Of a DNA stretch of 64,000 bases, positions 10,535-22,424 are shown in pieces (the first letter of the stretch is position 1; the number at the start of each line of letters is the position of its first letter). The notes below the pieces were generated by a model. That model was not told the origin of the DNA and did not search any database. It saw nothing but the letters and a program-made list of their open reading frames with translations. Both the position numbers and the translations under genes were made by a program. Source of the DNA: Ichthyophis bannanicus (taxonomy: Eukaryota > Chordata > Amphibia > Gymnophiona > Ichthyophiidae); the NCBI GenBank assembly GCA_033557465.1, contig CM066031.1:1226461312-1226525311 (forward strand), in the 5' to 3' direction.

Positions 10535-10570
10535 TTGGTGTTTTGTTACCTCGCTCTGGACTTGATTTGT
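10535..10570. mobile_element. Palindromic MITE, right part (split by copy A)
   Basis: This completes the fold-back element begun at 5731. Its sequence is the inverse of 5731-5766 with a few substitutions. Confidence 0.75.
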
Positions 10571-12550
10571 TGGACTTTCCTGTGAGTACACTGTGCTTTT
10601 GTTGTTTGGACCTTCTGCAGATTTTTGCCATGGTCCCCCAAAGTCTCATTGGCAGAAGAGAGTCCATGCGCTTTCTCTGGTAATGCTGCAGAGGTCAAAA
10701 TGGTGTCATTTAACAGCACTTCACATGCTATCAATTCAACCCCTAAGCAGGTGCTCAAGTTTACCAGGGCCAGACAGTTTATTACTTGCAAGAGAATAAG
10801 GAGATAATAGATAATGAGGTCATTCTAATTCTATTTGAATAATTGGCATGCACGCATACCCACATATACATACTGAACTTAGTAATAGTGAACTGGTGAC
10901 AGTTTAACAAGTATGCTTTAACTGTCTTTCATGAATAATTTCCATTATGTTTAGACCATAATAACATATTTCTCTTCCACGTGTACAGTACCTAGTGAAA
11001 TCATGAATTTATGTATGGCACTAAAAGGGCTTTCCATTGATGTAAAATTGCATAGCTATCATCTTACACCTACACACACTCTCTCTGTACCTGGAGAAAA
11101 TGTTTGTGATAATACCATTTTTCAGAGGGATGTTGGATTACATAAAATTGCAGAGAAAAAAATTCTCATCTTCCCCTGAAACCCCTAATCTATTTCATTT
11201 CTGTTAATACAACATATAACATAGGAAAAAAATTAGAGGACACCTGTGAAATGCCAACAATGCTGATATTATGACAGGCCTCAGAAGAGCATCCTACCTC
11301 CTATTGGCAAGCACAGATGGGAAAACAAAACAAGCTGGACAACTATAGATCCAGACAGAACCTATATACTAGCAGAATCCCTTGCCTCACAGGTGGAACT
11401 CAGACAGACCTTCACCAAATACAAAATGAGGGACTACAAATTACATGAGAAATGTGCTTATAAGAACTGAACTGGAAACCTCAAGAAGTCAGACTGTTCA
11501 GGCAATGTAGCACAACTGTGCAAAGTCCAAAGATAACAGAGATGCATATTTCCCAAAAGAATACACATTGTAGCCTTTTGTCACCATACATTAATCTCTT
11601 CATCCTCTAGCTTTGCATTCTTCCCTTCTACCCTTCAGCCCCTGTTCTGCTGCCCCCCCCCCAATTTTCTTCTTCTTCTTCCCAGACTCTCTATCTCCCT
11701 CTTCCACTCTCACCCTCTGCTCTTCATTCACTCCGTCTTCTTTTCTCATGCACTGCCCCTTTAAATTTCTCCCATCTAACCCAGCTTGCCCTTTTCTTCC
11801 TGCAGCACTTTTTGCTATGATTGGCCCTGCTCATCTGTTCTGCCCATGGGAGATAATTCTTCTCTGGGCAAACAGCAGCACTCTTCGCCTGGGTTGAGAC
11901 CTTGCTCTCTGCTTATGCCTACAGGAGCAGCATCTCCTGTGGGCAAACTGAAACACTCTTCACCCAGACTTCTCTACCTTCCTGTCCTTGTCTGAGCAGA
12001 AGCTATAAGGCAAAGAACTGTATGCATACGGATAGACAAAACAACCAGTGGAATACATGCTTAGACCTTCGACAATAAGCACTATTGTTTATGCAAAATG
12101 TCCCTAAAAAGGTAAAAACAAATTTGATTCATAATAGGAAAAATATATGTGGAAAAAGCTGTGTATGTACTAGATAACATGGATCATACATTCACATTAT
12201 TCCTATATATAATCAAGAAACAACAAAAAAGAAATCCATTTAACAAATGCTCCAAAATTCAAAATGCTGTATGCACCACTGGAGATCCAAATAGAAGATC
12301 TCCTCTAACAGTTCAATCCAAAGAAGAACATGGGCGTAGTTTGGAGGAGGCAGAGGGGGCATTGCCACCCCCCCAAATGGGTTACCCCAATGGCTGCGAC
12401 ACTTTATGTCTGCCCACAGGGATCTTATCCCCCATGGGCAGAAGTAAAAGGGGATGGCCGTCATCATGGCAAAGTCCCCTTCTATCTCCCCACAGATCCC
12501 TACAGGCAGAAGAGAAGGGGATGTTGTGGCCTGCAGCAAAAAAAGGTATT
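10571..12550. other. Unassigned stretch
   Basis: No gene is found. The region is AT-rich to about 11.6 kb, then has a pyrimidine-rich segment with a C run near 11653 and two related segments near 11844 and 11934 (both containing 'gggcaaac' and 'cactcttc'). No element class can be assigned. Confidence 0.4.

Positions 12551-12581
<31 letters not shown>
12551..12581. repeat. (TG)n microsatellite
   Basis: About 15 uninterrupted TG dinucleotides, followed by a G-rich stretch to about 12780. Confidence 0.95.
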
Positions 12582-12583
<2 letters not shown>

Positions 12584-12811
12584 GGGGGAGATGGGGGAGG
12601 AAGTGGGGCAGGGAAAATTTAAAGGGGCAGTGGGCCTATTAACAAAAGAGGATTGTGGGGGGGATTTTAGAGAAGGGGATGGGAATGCTAGGGGATTGGT
12701 GAAAAGGAGAGATTCTGGAAGGATAACAGAAGAGAGGAGCCAGTGGGATAGGGGTTGGTGGGGGAGGGAAGGGTGCAAGGCATTGCCAAAAGGTGCATTC
12801 TGCTCCCACCA

Positions 12812-13142
12812 GAACACACACACAGGCACCCCACCCCCACACCATACACATAGGCACCCCATCTCCACACAACATACAACACACACACAGGCACCTCTGC
12901 ACCATACACACACACATAGGCACCTCACTTCCATGCCACACACAAATACACAGACACCTCACCTCTGCACTACTCACACACATACATGGGCACCCCACCT
13001 CTGCACCACAAAAAGAGAGCCTCCCCAGCTCTGCAGCACACACACAGATGCATCTCAGCCCTGCACCTCCCCACACACAAAGATACCTACCACAACATCC
13101 CCATGCACAGATAGGCATACAACTGTTGTACCACACACACTT
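12812..13142. repeat. CA-rich degenerate minisatellite
   Basis: Repeated blocks of the form (CA)n followed by AGGCACCCCACCTCTGCACC make up the segment. The period is irregular, about 30-40 bp. The long frames through it on both strands (Thr/His/Pro-rich or Cys/Val-rich) are artefacts of the repeat. Confidence 0.85.
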
Positions 13143-13711
13143 ACAGAAACTTAATTTCTGAAGCTATAAGCTGTTACCTGTATTTCTGTCAAAAGATGCT
13201 GTGCTGTAAAGGAATTCTGGCACTGATCTTGTGAGACTTGAGAACATAAGACTGTGCAAGAGACAATGGGGGGGGGGGGGGGAGGTGTGAGGAGGTCACA
13301 AGCAATGGCTCCTAAGATTTTGGCCTGGCTCCTAAATCCACACAAAATTTGTCGAGGCCTGTAATAGAGGCACAGCATGTTTGGAATTTTGGTGCCACTA
13401 TAGGCTGCACAGCTGTACAAATAAAGTCCTGTCGTAATGTGCACCTCTCTGCCAGCTGCTGCTTTTATGTTTGCTAAGCAGTAACATGAGGCACAGTTCT
13501 CTCTGATCCCACATGCAGGCAGCACTGCCTCTCCCCATGGTCTGCCCTGCCCTCAATCCCAGTGATTCTTGTTCAGAGATGGGCTGTGGGAACAGCCAGC
13601 ACTGTGCCTAATCAGTGACACAGCCACCTATGAGTACGAGGCACTGAGATCAATGGAGGGGGAAGACTGTGAAGAGAGGTTACGTCGCCTGCATGTGGGA
13701 TCAGAGAGGCC
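13143..13711. other. Unassigned stretch with a poly-G run
   Basis: A 15-base G run lies at 13268-13282. No gene or recognisable repeat is seen in the rest. Confidence 0.5.
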
Positions 13712-14932
13712 TTTATTTTTATCTTTATTAATCATTTGATATACTGTCCTAGGAGACAAGGCATCAGAGCGGTGTACAATTTTTAAAAAGGCTGTATAGA
13801 AGAAGAAAGGAACACCATTTACTGACAGGACAGTTAAGAACAGAGAAGAGCAAAGAGGGTTGGAACTAGTTAGGTAGGCAGTTGATGAAGGTAGATCAAA
13901 AGCAAGCTAAAATAGATGGGTTTTAAGCATGGATTTGAACTGCGGAAATGAGAGCTCTGAGCATAGGGTGTTAAGTAAAGAATTCCATAAAGCAGGGTCC
14001 AGGAAAAAAAGGTGGAATGTTGTGTTTGTTCCAGGTTCACTCAGGAGAATGTGGGAAGTGTCAGACGATGGGTATGGAGTGACCTGAGAAGAAGGTGAGG
14101 AGTATGAAACTGGAGGAGATCTGTTAGGTATTGTGGGATTCCCGTGTGGATTGCCTGATGAGCTACAGTGAGAATCTTGTAATCAATGCGATGCTTTATT
14201 GGGAGCCAATGAAGGTGAGCAAGAATGGGCGTGATGTGGTCGCGGTTAGAGGAATGCATAAGAATCTGTGCAACTGTGTTTTGAAGAAGTGGCAGACAAC
14301 GAAGTTGGTAGTAAGGAAGACCAGCAATTGCACCATTGCAGTAGTCTAGCTTGGAAATCACCAGTGACATAAGGAGAGTTGTGAGGGAGTGTGAGTCAAG
14401 AAAGGTACGGAGGGCACGGATCTGGAGCAAGAAGAAAAAAGACAGCTGAACCAAAGAAGAGAGGTGATCATGGAATGTTAAGGAGGAATCCAAGATGATG
14501 CTGAGGTAATGATGGGACTGAAATATGGGAATTGGAAAGTGAGCTAAGAGCAGAGCTACAGAGGGACAGGAGATATTAAAGGTAAACCAAATAGTAGAAC
14601 ATTTAGGGGGATTAATGATGTAGATGGTTTGTGTAAAGCCAATTAGAAACAGCTGATAAACAGGAATTTAGAGAGGTCAAGTTGGGAGAAAAATTAGAAA
14701 AATATCATCTGCACAGAGGTAAACAGAGATGCCGAACTGTTGTATTATTAAAGCAAGTGGGGCTAGAAAGACATTAAAAAGAAGGAGTGCCAACACATAT
14801 CCCTGGGGAACACCACAGGTGAGAGGGGTGGAAGGAAAGGAAGTCGTACTACAAACAACAGAAAAAGAACAAGAAGACAGGAAAGACTGAAACCAATGAA
14901 GAACAGAACACCAAAGCCCTGTGCATCGCATG
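13712..14932 (-). pseudogene. L2-like LINE, RT C-terminal half (5'-truncated)
   Basis: On the minus strand the frame at 14931-14677 shows the RT segment LTCGVPQGYVLALLLFN and the palm motif CADDIFLIF. After a gap and frameshift, 14493-14041 gives the post-palm region: ISKLDYCNGAIAGLP, NRDHITPILAHLHWLPIKHR and IDYKILTVAHQAIH. The HLHWLPI block is typical of L2/CR1-group proteins. The 3' UTR ends near 13712 with GCTCTGATGCCTTGTCTCC-type sequence and a T-rich edge. The endonuclease is absent and the reading frame is broken, so it is a dead copy. Confidence 0.8.
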
Positions 14933-15118
14933 ATATTTGCTCAGCAATGGTGAGGCAAAGTGTTGCCCATCTCCTCTATTTCTTGTGTTGCCCTGCATGC
15001 AGAGCCTGGCTTGTTAGTGTTTCAATTTAATTTTGTCTATATATTTCTACTTTGAGTTCGTTAGAATTTAATCTGTACTTGGTGAGAATCTGTGTTCTGC
15101 CTGTGTAACTGAGACTAA
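14933..15118. other. Unassigned stretch bordering copy B
   Basis: Short flank with no recognisable feature. It ends with TAA at 15116-15118, the left target duplication of copy B. Confidence 0.5.
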
Positions 15119-15303
15119 GGGGTATGTTTACTAAGATCCCGGAATTGTGCGGGCCCCGTTAGTGTGCCTGTGCCATATAAGGAGTGGGCGGTTCAGGCAG
15201 AAAAAAGAAAAAAACCTGGAGTAAGCGATCGCACATGTGCGCGGCGCCGTGCACAATAGTGCGTGGGAAGGCTAAGTGGCGCCCTGATGTACACACACAA
15301 AGA

Positions 15304-15379
15304 AGCAGAGCCATAGTACAATGGTTAAGACACTGACTGCTGGTGCAGGGGCAATGGGTTCAATCCCCCATTGTGCACA
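15304..15379 (+). repeat. tRNA-like module B1
   Basis: CATAGTACAATGGTTAAGAC (A-box-like) is followed by ATGGGTTCAATCCCCCAT, a T-arm-like stem-loop. Spacing and total length (about 75 nt) are tRNA-like. Confidence 0.6.
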
Positions 15380-15442
15380 GCAAAAAAGGCTGGTCGAGGC
15401 ATTAACTTTAATGGGTAAAAGTGCTTTAGGAGGCATATAAAT

Positions 15443-15836
15443 TTTGGGCGGCATAAGGTGGTGCACTGTTAATTTTGGGCGGCATAAGGCGGCGCACTGT
15501 TGGGCGGCATAAGGCGGTGCACTGTTAATCTTGGGCGGCATAAGGCGGTGCACTGTTGAGCGGCATAAGGCGGTGCACTGTTAATCTTGGGCGGCATAAG
15601 GCGGTGCACTGTTGGGCGGCATAAGGCGGTGCACTGTTAATCTTGGGCGGCATAAGGCGGTGCACGGTTGGGCGGCATAAGGCGGTGCACTGTTAATCTT
15701 GGGCGGCATAAGGCGATGCACTGTTGGGCAGCATAAGGCGGTGCACTGTTAATCTTGGGCGGCATAAGGCGGTGCACTGTTGGGCGGCATAAGGCGGTGC
15801 ACTGTTAAGTTTGGGCGGCATAAGGCGGTGCGCCGA
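15443..15836. repeat. 56-bp higher-order tandem array in copy B
   Basis: The marker TTAA recurs at 15469, 15525, 15581, 15637, 15693, 15749 and 15805, exactly 56 bp apart. Each unit holds two half-units of GGGCGGCATAAGGCGGTGCA, separated once by ACTGTT and once by ACTGTTAATCTT. Copy A has only a few diverged half-units in the same place (about 6160-6300). Confidence 0.95.
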
Positions 15837-15850
15837 TATCCAAACACAGG

Positions 15851-15927
15851 AACAGAGCCACAGCACAATGGTTAAGACACTGACGAATGGTGCAGGGATC
15901 AGGGGTTCAATCCCCCACAGTGCCCAA
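15851..15927 (+). repeat. tRNA-like module B2
   Basis: CCACAGCACAATGGTTAAGA precedes AGGGGTTCAATCCCCCA, with a perfect GGGG/CCCC T-stem. It is homologous to A2 and A3. Confidence 0.6.
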
Positions 15928-16303
15928 TGAAGAAGGCTCACTGAGGCAGTATGTATTATGGGGATGAGTGCTGTAGGGGGAAATTTATTTTTATTTCATT
16001 TATCACTACTAGCAAACGCACTCACAAAGCGTGTTAACATAAGGCGGCCCATAAGGCACATGTTAAAGTTCACTGTCTGCCAAGGCACCCTAGAATGTCC
16101 CCTATAGGGCACCATATATGTTGCGTCACAGGATAATGTATAGTGCACCTTATATGGACGGCAACCATAAGGTGCCCTATAGGGCGCCCTATAAAGCACC
16201 CTCAGAGGCACCTTATGGGTACAGTACGCTGAGGGTGTTATTGCTGGCATCAACATATGTACATTAAATTAGAAAAAAGCTTTGGACAACCCTATCAAAT
16301 AAC

Positions 16304-16375
16304 CCCACTGTGGGTTTGAACCCATGACCTCTGACTTCACAGGCAGTGAAGTAACCACTGGGCTACAGCTGCCAG
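16304..16375 (-). repeat. tRNA-like module B3
   Basis: Minus-strand homologue of A4, with TAGCCCAGTGGTTACTTC as the A-box-like segment. This matches the pol III A-box consensus better than A4 does. Confidence 0.58.
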
Positions 16376-18004
16376 CAAGCCCCTGGCTGGCTGCAGAGAG
16401 CCTTCATGTCACCACACAGACAGTCTGCTGTGGTAACCAGGATAGGGTTAGGCCACCCGTACCCATGATGCACTGCACATGCAAATCAGCTGTCCACAGA
16501 TGAACACAAGATGGGGAATGCACCCCAACAGCTCCCCGGCCTGGTAGGGGGAAGTGTCCGTGTGCACCCACACAGCACCTCGGCATGGTAGGGGGTACTG
16601 ACCGGGTGTTTTACTGGCACAGAGTAGCTACACACCGTCACATTGTGCGGGTACTGTGCTCACCCTGAGGGTGCGATGAGGCGCCCAGGACCAGGTCCAC
16701 AACACCTTCCATGGCTGAAAGAGGCCATGCTGGAGCTCCAAAGCAGTATTAATCTGTGAGATAGGTAGTTTCTGCAGATTACACCTTGGGTATATCTGTC
16801 TGTCTCAGTCAGGGTAACCCTTTATGGACTTCTAGGTGGGTTATGTACCACCATTCCTCCCCCTCGGCAGTGGGTGAAAAAACAGGGCCTCCTATCAACA
16901 GATCCACATTCTACCTCCCTGCAATGGTGGCAGTAGAGTGGACCATCAACCCCAATCCTGCTGCAGAACAGACACCCTACAGGGCATCCAAAGCAGCTCT
17001 ATACACATCCATAACACAATATCAGACAGACATTAGGCCTGAATATGCTAAGCTGCACCCCACCACTATCAGATATTCTCCGGCAGCAAGCCTTCAGCTG
17101 CTGCACCCTGCAAGGTGCTCCATCAGGACACATACCAGCTGAGAACAGTCTGCTAGTTAGTCCTGGTGGAAATGCATGCACCCAGAACTGGGATGGCAGC
17201 ACATACAAGCAGATAAGTCAGTGACTGGGCCCCAAAAGGAAACCCATAAATATCAGATGAGAAAAATACTATGTAGCACTATGGGGGTGCCTAGCCATGC
17301 TGTCATCACTGCACAGTCAGGGTGGAGTGAAACCCCAGCAGCATATACAGAGGTCACCCTGTCTGTGTAGGTGGTGGCTGGCCACTACAATGTCCCTGCC
17401 AGTGCCCTATGCCCTGTGCAGATGCATCCTGGCCAGCCCACCCTGTCTGAGCTATACCCATGGTACCTTGCTGCTCATTATGCACATTGGCAGGCCAATA
17501 CTGCCAACAGTGCTGGCAGTGTGGGCTGTGGAAGGTGTTTGCAGCCAACACACACTGTATAGACAGAGACACACTCCCACACGTATGCCAGCATTGTGCT
17601 ACTATAGAGGGGCTTATCAGCCTTGCCCACCACACCAGTCCTGGGCACAGTACAGGCATGGATATGCTATGCAGTACTGTTGGGGGTCACTCCCCAGGGT
17701 GGTAAACACTGTCAGAGACCAGACCTGAAGCACGCACCGCAGACATCAGACAGATTGTTATGTTGGAGCTCAAAGAGCAAACTGTGCTTAACAGAGGAAT
17801 GTCTATCTGCCAGTACTCATAGCAAACGTTTGAGAGCTGTGTACCGTATACCCAGGTGTAGGGTGGCATTGCTAAGGTATGCAGGTGCTAGTATTGGGAG
17901 ATGCACGCAGGGCCCAATGTCCTGCCTCTCCAGGAGGCATTGGCCAATGGGGCCTGTGGGTGTGGGTGTGGGTGTGTTTGCCCCTGTTGGCTGCTGCTTT
18001 ACGG

Positions 18005-18197
18005 CAGAGGTTCCCAACTCCAGTCCTGGTGTGCCAAACACTGTTCGGGTTTTCCAGCTGTCCCTCATGAATATGCATGAGCTACATCTACATGCCATGG
18101 GGGTGGTGCATAGCTATGCAGCACAGGCATTTGTATTAGAGGCAGCAGGGAACCTAAATGGTGTGTGGCCCTCCAGGACTGCGTTTGGGAGACTCTG
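18005..18197. mobile_element. hAT MITE, 193 bp, shared (copy B)
   Basis: Same position and length as in copy A, with the TIR CAGAGGTTCCCAACTCCAG and a decayed inverse at the right. Confidence 0.8.
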
Positions 18198-18344
18198 CTC
18201 TAGGTACTGCCCCTGTTCATGGTGTCTGTGCTCGGTGGGGTAAAAGATAGGCGTATTACCAATGCATATGGCCTCGGCATGAAGGGTGTGTCCTTACTAT
18301 CACTGTTTAGTTGTGGGAAAAATATGTGGACAGGATTTGCAGTA

Positions 18345-18422
18345 GCCCCAGCTGGGCTTTGAACCTTTGACTTTCTGTTCTTGCATACACTGTCTGTGTG
18401 CACTGCACCACTGTGTAGCCAC
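18345..18422 (-). repeat. tRNA-like module B4
   Basis: Homologue of A5. The B-box region on the minus strand reads AAGGTTCAAAGCCC, which is degenerate. Confidence 0.42.
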
Positions 18423-18800
18423 AGATTGGCTGAATTCCCTGGGAAGTCCATGGCTGTACATCCGACAGGGCCTGTCTGTTGCAGTGGACGGTGCCAGCCT
18501 GCACATGGCTAGGCCACTGTCTGCTGTGGCTAGCAGCCACTGCCCCCGCCACCACCTGTACCCTTCTGCCAACATGCTGGCATGTCCTTATCTTGGAAAA
18601 GCATGTGACCTGATTGAGTTGTGGCACTCCAGGACTGCATTTGGGGGACTCGGCTGTTGGTAATGCCCATTGTTATGGTGTGTGTGCAGTGTTAGGTAAA
18701 ATACAGGTGTTGGAACCATGCTTATGTTCTCTGCAATAACGGAGTGTCTTTACTATCTCTGTTTAGTGGTGGGTAAAATGTAGGGACTGGGTTGGCAGGA

Positions 18801-18880
18801 GCCCCAGCTGGGATTTGAACCTGTGACTCTCTGGTGCTAGTGGTACTGACTCTGTCTGCTGCACCACACTGTGGCCACAG
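18801..18880 (-). repeat. tRNA-like module B5
   Basis: Homologue of A6, with minus-strand CACAGGTTCAAATCCCAGC. Confidence 0.5.
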
Positions 18881-19035
18881 AGACAATGCAGTCCCTGGGG
18901 ATGGGAAACCTGGCCGGCAGAATCCTAAACCCTGCTGTGCACATTTTTACTGTGGGCTCATTCACCTTGTCTGGAAGCAAACGTGCAAATACACCCCGCA
19001 AATGACTGCGAAAAAAGGGGGAAAAAAGATTACCA

Positions 19036-19217
19036 AGCTGGGCAACAGTGATATTAATGGGCAACCATAAAAAACACTCCCAGGAAAGCTCCCAAAAAAG
19101 GAAATGATTTTTGGAAGGGTCTCCGCTCCGTAGACCCTTCCAAAAATCATTTCTTTTTTGGGGGCTTTCCTGGGAGTGTTTTGTGTTGTTGCCCATTAAT
19201 ATCACTGTTGCCCAGCT
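19036..19217. repeat. Large hairpin, copy B
   Basis: Arms of about 87 bp (19036-19122 and 19132-19217) are inverted copies with few mismatches, closed by a 9-base loop. Shared blocks include AACAGTGATATTAATGGGCA, ACACTCCCAGGAAAGC and ATTTTTGGAAGGGTCT. Confidence 0.92.
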
Positions 19218-19665
19218 GACTTACGCTTTTTAGTAATTTTGTTGTGGTCATTTTCTATTTTTATTTGCACTTTTGTTCTGTGCACATGTATCACACTGCT
19301 CACGTTTTTCAGGTTTCCCCGGTTTTCCTGTACATTGCTGACGGAAATGGTTTCTCTTCCCTTTATGTAGTTTTTGCTTGTAAATTCGGCCCCGCTGATG
19401 TGCGGGGAGCCTCTCCCCTCCCCTTCCCCGCCCATTATCCCCATCTCTCCGCCCCTCGGGAGCCTTCCTCCGCCCTTTCCACGCCTCTATCGGACATTTG
19501 CGGGCCGCGTACTTGTGCGTGCCCGTTAGTGCGGCGCGCAAGTGTGCGTGGGCCCATTAGTGTGACGCGCAAGTGTGCGGGGCACTTAAGAGCACTTAAG
19601 TGCATCATTGCTGTGCGCTATTGTGCGGTGCGCAATTGTGCGGTGTTTAGTAAACATCCCCCCAA

Positions 19666-21589
19666 GTGTTCTGTTAACATGGATTTTCTATGTAGGATAT
19701 GTAGTAATTTTGCTTGTTCAGTTTTCCAAATAGGTGTAAGGATGTTCTGAGTCTCACTGCAATATCTTTAGTGCTCTTCTGGGTAGGCGCTTTATTGTGT
19801 TAATTTTAGAAGCTGGTGTCATTATAGTATGGTAGATTTGCATTACAGGTCTTCAGGGTCTTATGGAGGGTTTTGTGTTAGTTTACAATCTGCCTTGTAC
19901 TGGAGAAGCTCTTAATGAGAAGTCATCAGAATGAGATTATTTTTTCTTGTATGTTGGATTTTATGGTGGAATATCCTAGTTCTGCTCTGCACTTATTGTT
20001 GGAAGAGGGGTTTCGTTGGACACAAAATAGATGCTCAAAAAAGAAAAGAGAGAACCATAGTGCAGTTTCTAAAATAAAATTAGTTATAATTTAGTTTGGT
20101 ATTAGAAACTGCGCTGTGGTTCTCCTTTTCTTTTTGTCCCTTGGCGTGTGAGCACCTTACATCTCCTTTGTTTTTTGCAGAATACATATTTACAGGTTTC
20201 AATATGTTTTTAATCTTAGAGTGCCAGGCTAAATAAATAAACAGCTACAATTGTTGCTGCAATTTAATTATATAGCCTAGGAATATGTTGCTGTCCTTTT
20301 TTTGGCAAAAGCACTGAATGAGAACCTCTGCTTCCTCTTTATCATGGGGAGCGCCTCGTCATCCCTTGCCTGTTTGATATACTGGCTTCCTATTATCTAG
20401 TGTATTTTTAAAGATAACCATAATGAATATACAATTATATATGCAAATATGCAAATAAGAATGCAAGTATATCACCCCACCCTTTGCCCTCCCCCCCTCC
20501 CCAAATGAAGCAGTCAAACTATGCCCATGAAGAAGAACCAAATGAAATTTCGGCGCTGTTTTATACAAAAGATTGCACCAAAAGTCACAATATGGTTCAT
20601 CTTTCACTGATTCAATGCTTCCTCAAGGAATGTTCATGCAATCATAAGTAACCATCCATTGCCTTCAAAACTTCTAAAACTCCCATTGATTATACAGAAA
20701 AAAATTGATTCATAAAAGTTAATTCAGCTTTTTTCAATTAAACCTCCATGTTTCACAAAAACAGGTGTGCAAAACGTACCTACAGAAAAATATCTCATGT
20801 TCAACATCAATAACCTATAAACAAATAAACCTTTACAAATTTGAAAATCCAACAACAAAACCAAAAGAACAATTACAAAAAGCTTCTTCCTATAGCACCA
20901 ATGTCACCAGTCCTCTTTTTATATGAATCAATCTCACTGTCATGAACTAACTGATCAGATATTTACCTCCCATCCACAGTCTTAAATGTGCTCAGTCACA
21001 CAAGACCCTTACTTCAGATAGCATCATCATCATCATCATCTACTTTAACAAAATAAGCCTCCATTCAGCCCTCCAATTCAGCAAATGCAAAACCATTGTA
21101 TTTATCAAGAAAATCCACCAGCAAATATCAAACATCGGTCAATATTACCTCCCCAAGCATTCAACCGCATGATTAACAAAAAAAGAAAATCCTCCAATGT
21201 ATGTTCCCTAGCTAATCAATGTTATACTAAAGGAGTCTCTATACATATGGTAATGCTAGTCAGAGAAGCACTCATCAGCTGAGGGTGTTCAGCTCCCAGA
21301 GCTCCCAGGGGCTGGCACTGCAATAAAACAGAAAAAGAGAGAGAATTTCAGTGGTGCAACCTCTGGCAAAATCCTCACATCCCCAAAGTCACAAGGCAAT
21401 GCTAGATATGCCCTCACTAACTTGGCACTGCCAACCCTGGGGCAGCAACAGCAAGTTCCTCTGCTGAGTCCATACAGCCAGACATGACATCAACTGTCTA
21501 GATGTAGTACACTCGATACCAGCTGCTTCAAGGATGTCAGCTGGTCAGTGCATATATGGCCCCTCCAGCCTGCCACTGTGACTCTTATT
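19666..21589. other. Mostly unassigned stretch
   Basis: No host gene is found. An imperfect fold-back lies near 20036-20142 and a short CAT triplet run near 21018-21040. The region from about 20.4 to 21.3 kb is AT-rich. Around 21290-21560 the minus strand may continue the degenerate Myb-like coding region that begins upstream at 21790, but the frame is not continuous. Confidence 0.4.
20036..20142. repeat. Short inverted repeat (MITE-like)
   Basis: AGAGAACCATAGTGCAGTTTC on the left is inverted as GAAACTGCGCTGTGGTTCTC on the right, around an AT-rich centre. The element is about 107 bp. A segment with GAGAACCGCAGCAC at about 60770 may be a relative. Confidence 0.6.
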
Positions 21590-21790
21590 AAAAGTCTGTT
21601 TCACAGCAAGACACATGTCTTGCCATCAGTGCTTCATCTGTTGAACCATGCACACCTTCATCCCCAGTGAAATCACTTCTGCAGCTATTTTCTCCCAGAT
21701 TTTAGCTTTCAGCCCTGGGGATGTCTTTGCCACACAGAGGTTACGATATTCCATGCACACTCAGTCCTGGTCCTACTCCTCCTCCTCTGC
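21590..21790 (-). pseudogene. Degenerate Myb/SANT-like DNA-binding domain
   Basis: The minus strand reads VAKTSPGLKAKIWEKIAAEV, then ISLGMKVCMVQQMKH, a stop, and WQDMCLAVKQTFNKSH. The W-x2-IA-x2-V...Q-x-KH-x-WQD-x4-VK pattern is that of the Myb/SANT-like domain found in Harbinger accessory proteins and in host NAIF1/MSANTD-type proteins. An acidic tract (EEEE) and further stops lie just upstream in the same frame. I see no nearby terminal repeats, so it could be a remnant of a Harbinger-like element or of a processed host gene. It is distinct in sequence from the Myb-like gene of copy C. Confidence 0.5.
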
Positions 21791-22075
21791 AAAGTGCTTT
21801 GTCTGGCTGCTGGTCCCTGCGTGTTCAGTCTCATTGCCTGAATCAGAAGTACCATCTCGTGCTCCATCTATACCCCTTAACACTAACACTACAAAAATAC
21901 TATACAACAATATAGAAATGCACAAAAACACAACAAACTGTACAATACAGAAATGCACGGAAGACAACAGATAAACAATAATGCACAAAAAAATAGCAAG
22001 TAGCACCAATGTGTAGCTTATACCACAACAAAGGAGAAATGGGCCCTTGCCTTCAGGTATCCTTTAAATACCATT

Positions 22076-22096
22076 CCCCCCTCCCCCCCCCCACAC
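22076..22096. repeat. C-rich run
   Basis: Low-complexity CCCCCCTCCCCCCCCCC followed by CACACACAT. Confidence 0.8.
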
Positions 22097-22424
22097 ACAT
22101 TCACAACACTTTTACTATGCTTCCTCCCTCTCTGAGACCATTGTTATGCATTTACTTTACTACAATTAAGTCACGAGGGGGTCACATTTGCGGTCACATG
22201 GGCTCCATTCCTTATTATGCCTAAAAACATATAGGTGCCCTTCATAAACCACTGTTTTGGGCACTAAACTTTCTGCGCATGTGTCTGGTGCCCGGTGCTC
22301 ATTTAGCACAGATGTTTTGCACATATCTCTTTTCTGTATGTTTTGCTTATAGCATACCGGTGCACTTTTCTGATAGTCTTGCACTTGAAAACTGTGCGTG
22401 TAGCTTTTATGACAACTTTCTGCA

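Larger units (their letters stand above)
15119..19662 (-). mobile_element. PIF/Harbinger-like element, copy B (deletion derivative)
   Basis: The left end is GGGGTATGTTTACTAA and the right end is the inverse of GGGGGATGTTTACTAA. The element is 4,544 bp and is flanked by TAA (15116-15118) and CAA (19663-19665), a 3-bp duplication with one change. It is colinear with copy A from end to end, with scattered differences. It lacks the 151-bp hAT MITE and one tRNA-like module, and it has an expanded 56-bp tandem array. TGTGCG-type motifs are dense near both ends. The flanks are unrelated to those of copy A, so the two are independent insertions rather than a segmental duplication. There is no coding gene. 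Confidence 0.72.

Noticed and set aside
12330..13154. Long open frames on both strands (274 and 165 codons)
   Set aside because: They run through (TG)n, CA-rich and G-rich low-complexity DNA. Their His/Thr/Pro or Cys/Val composition follows the repeat, and no domain is visible.
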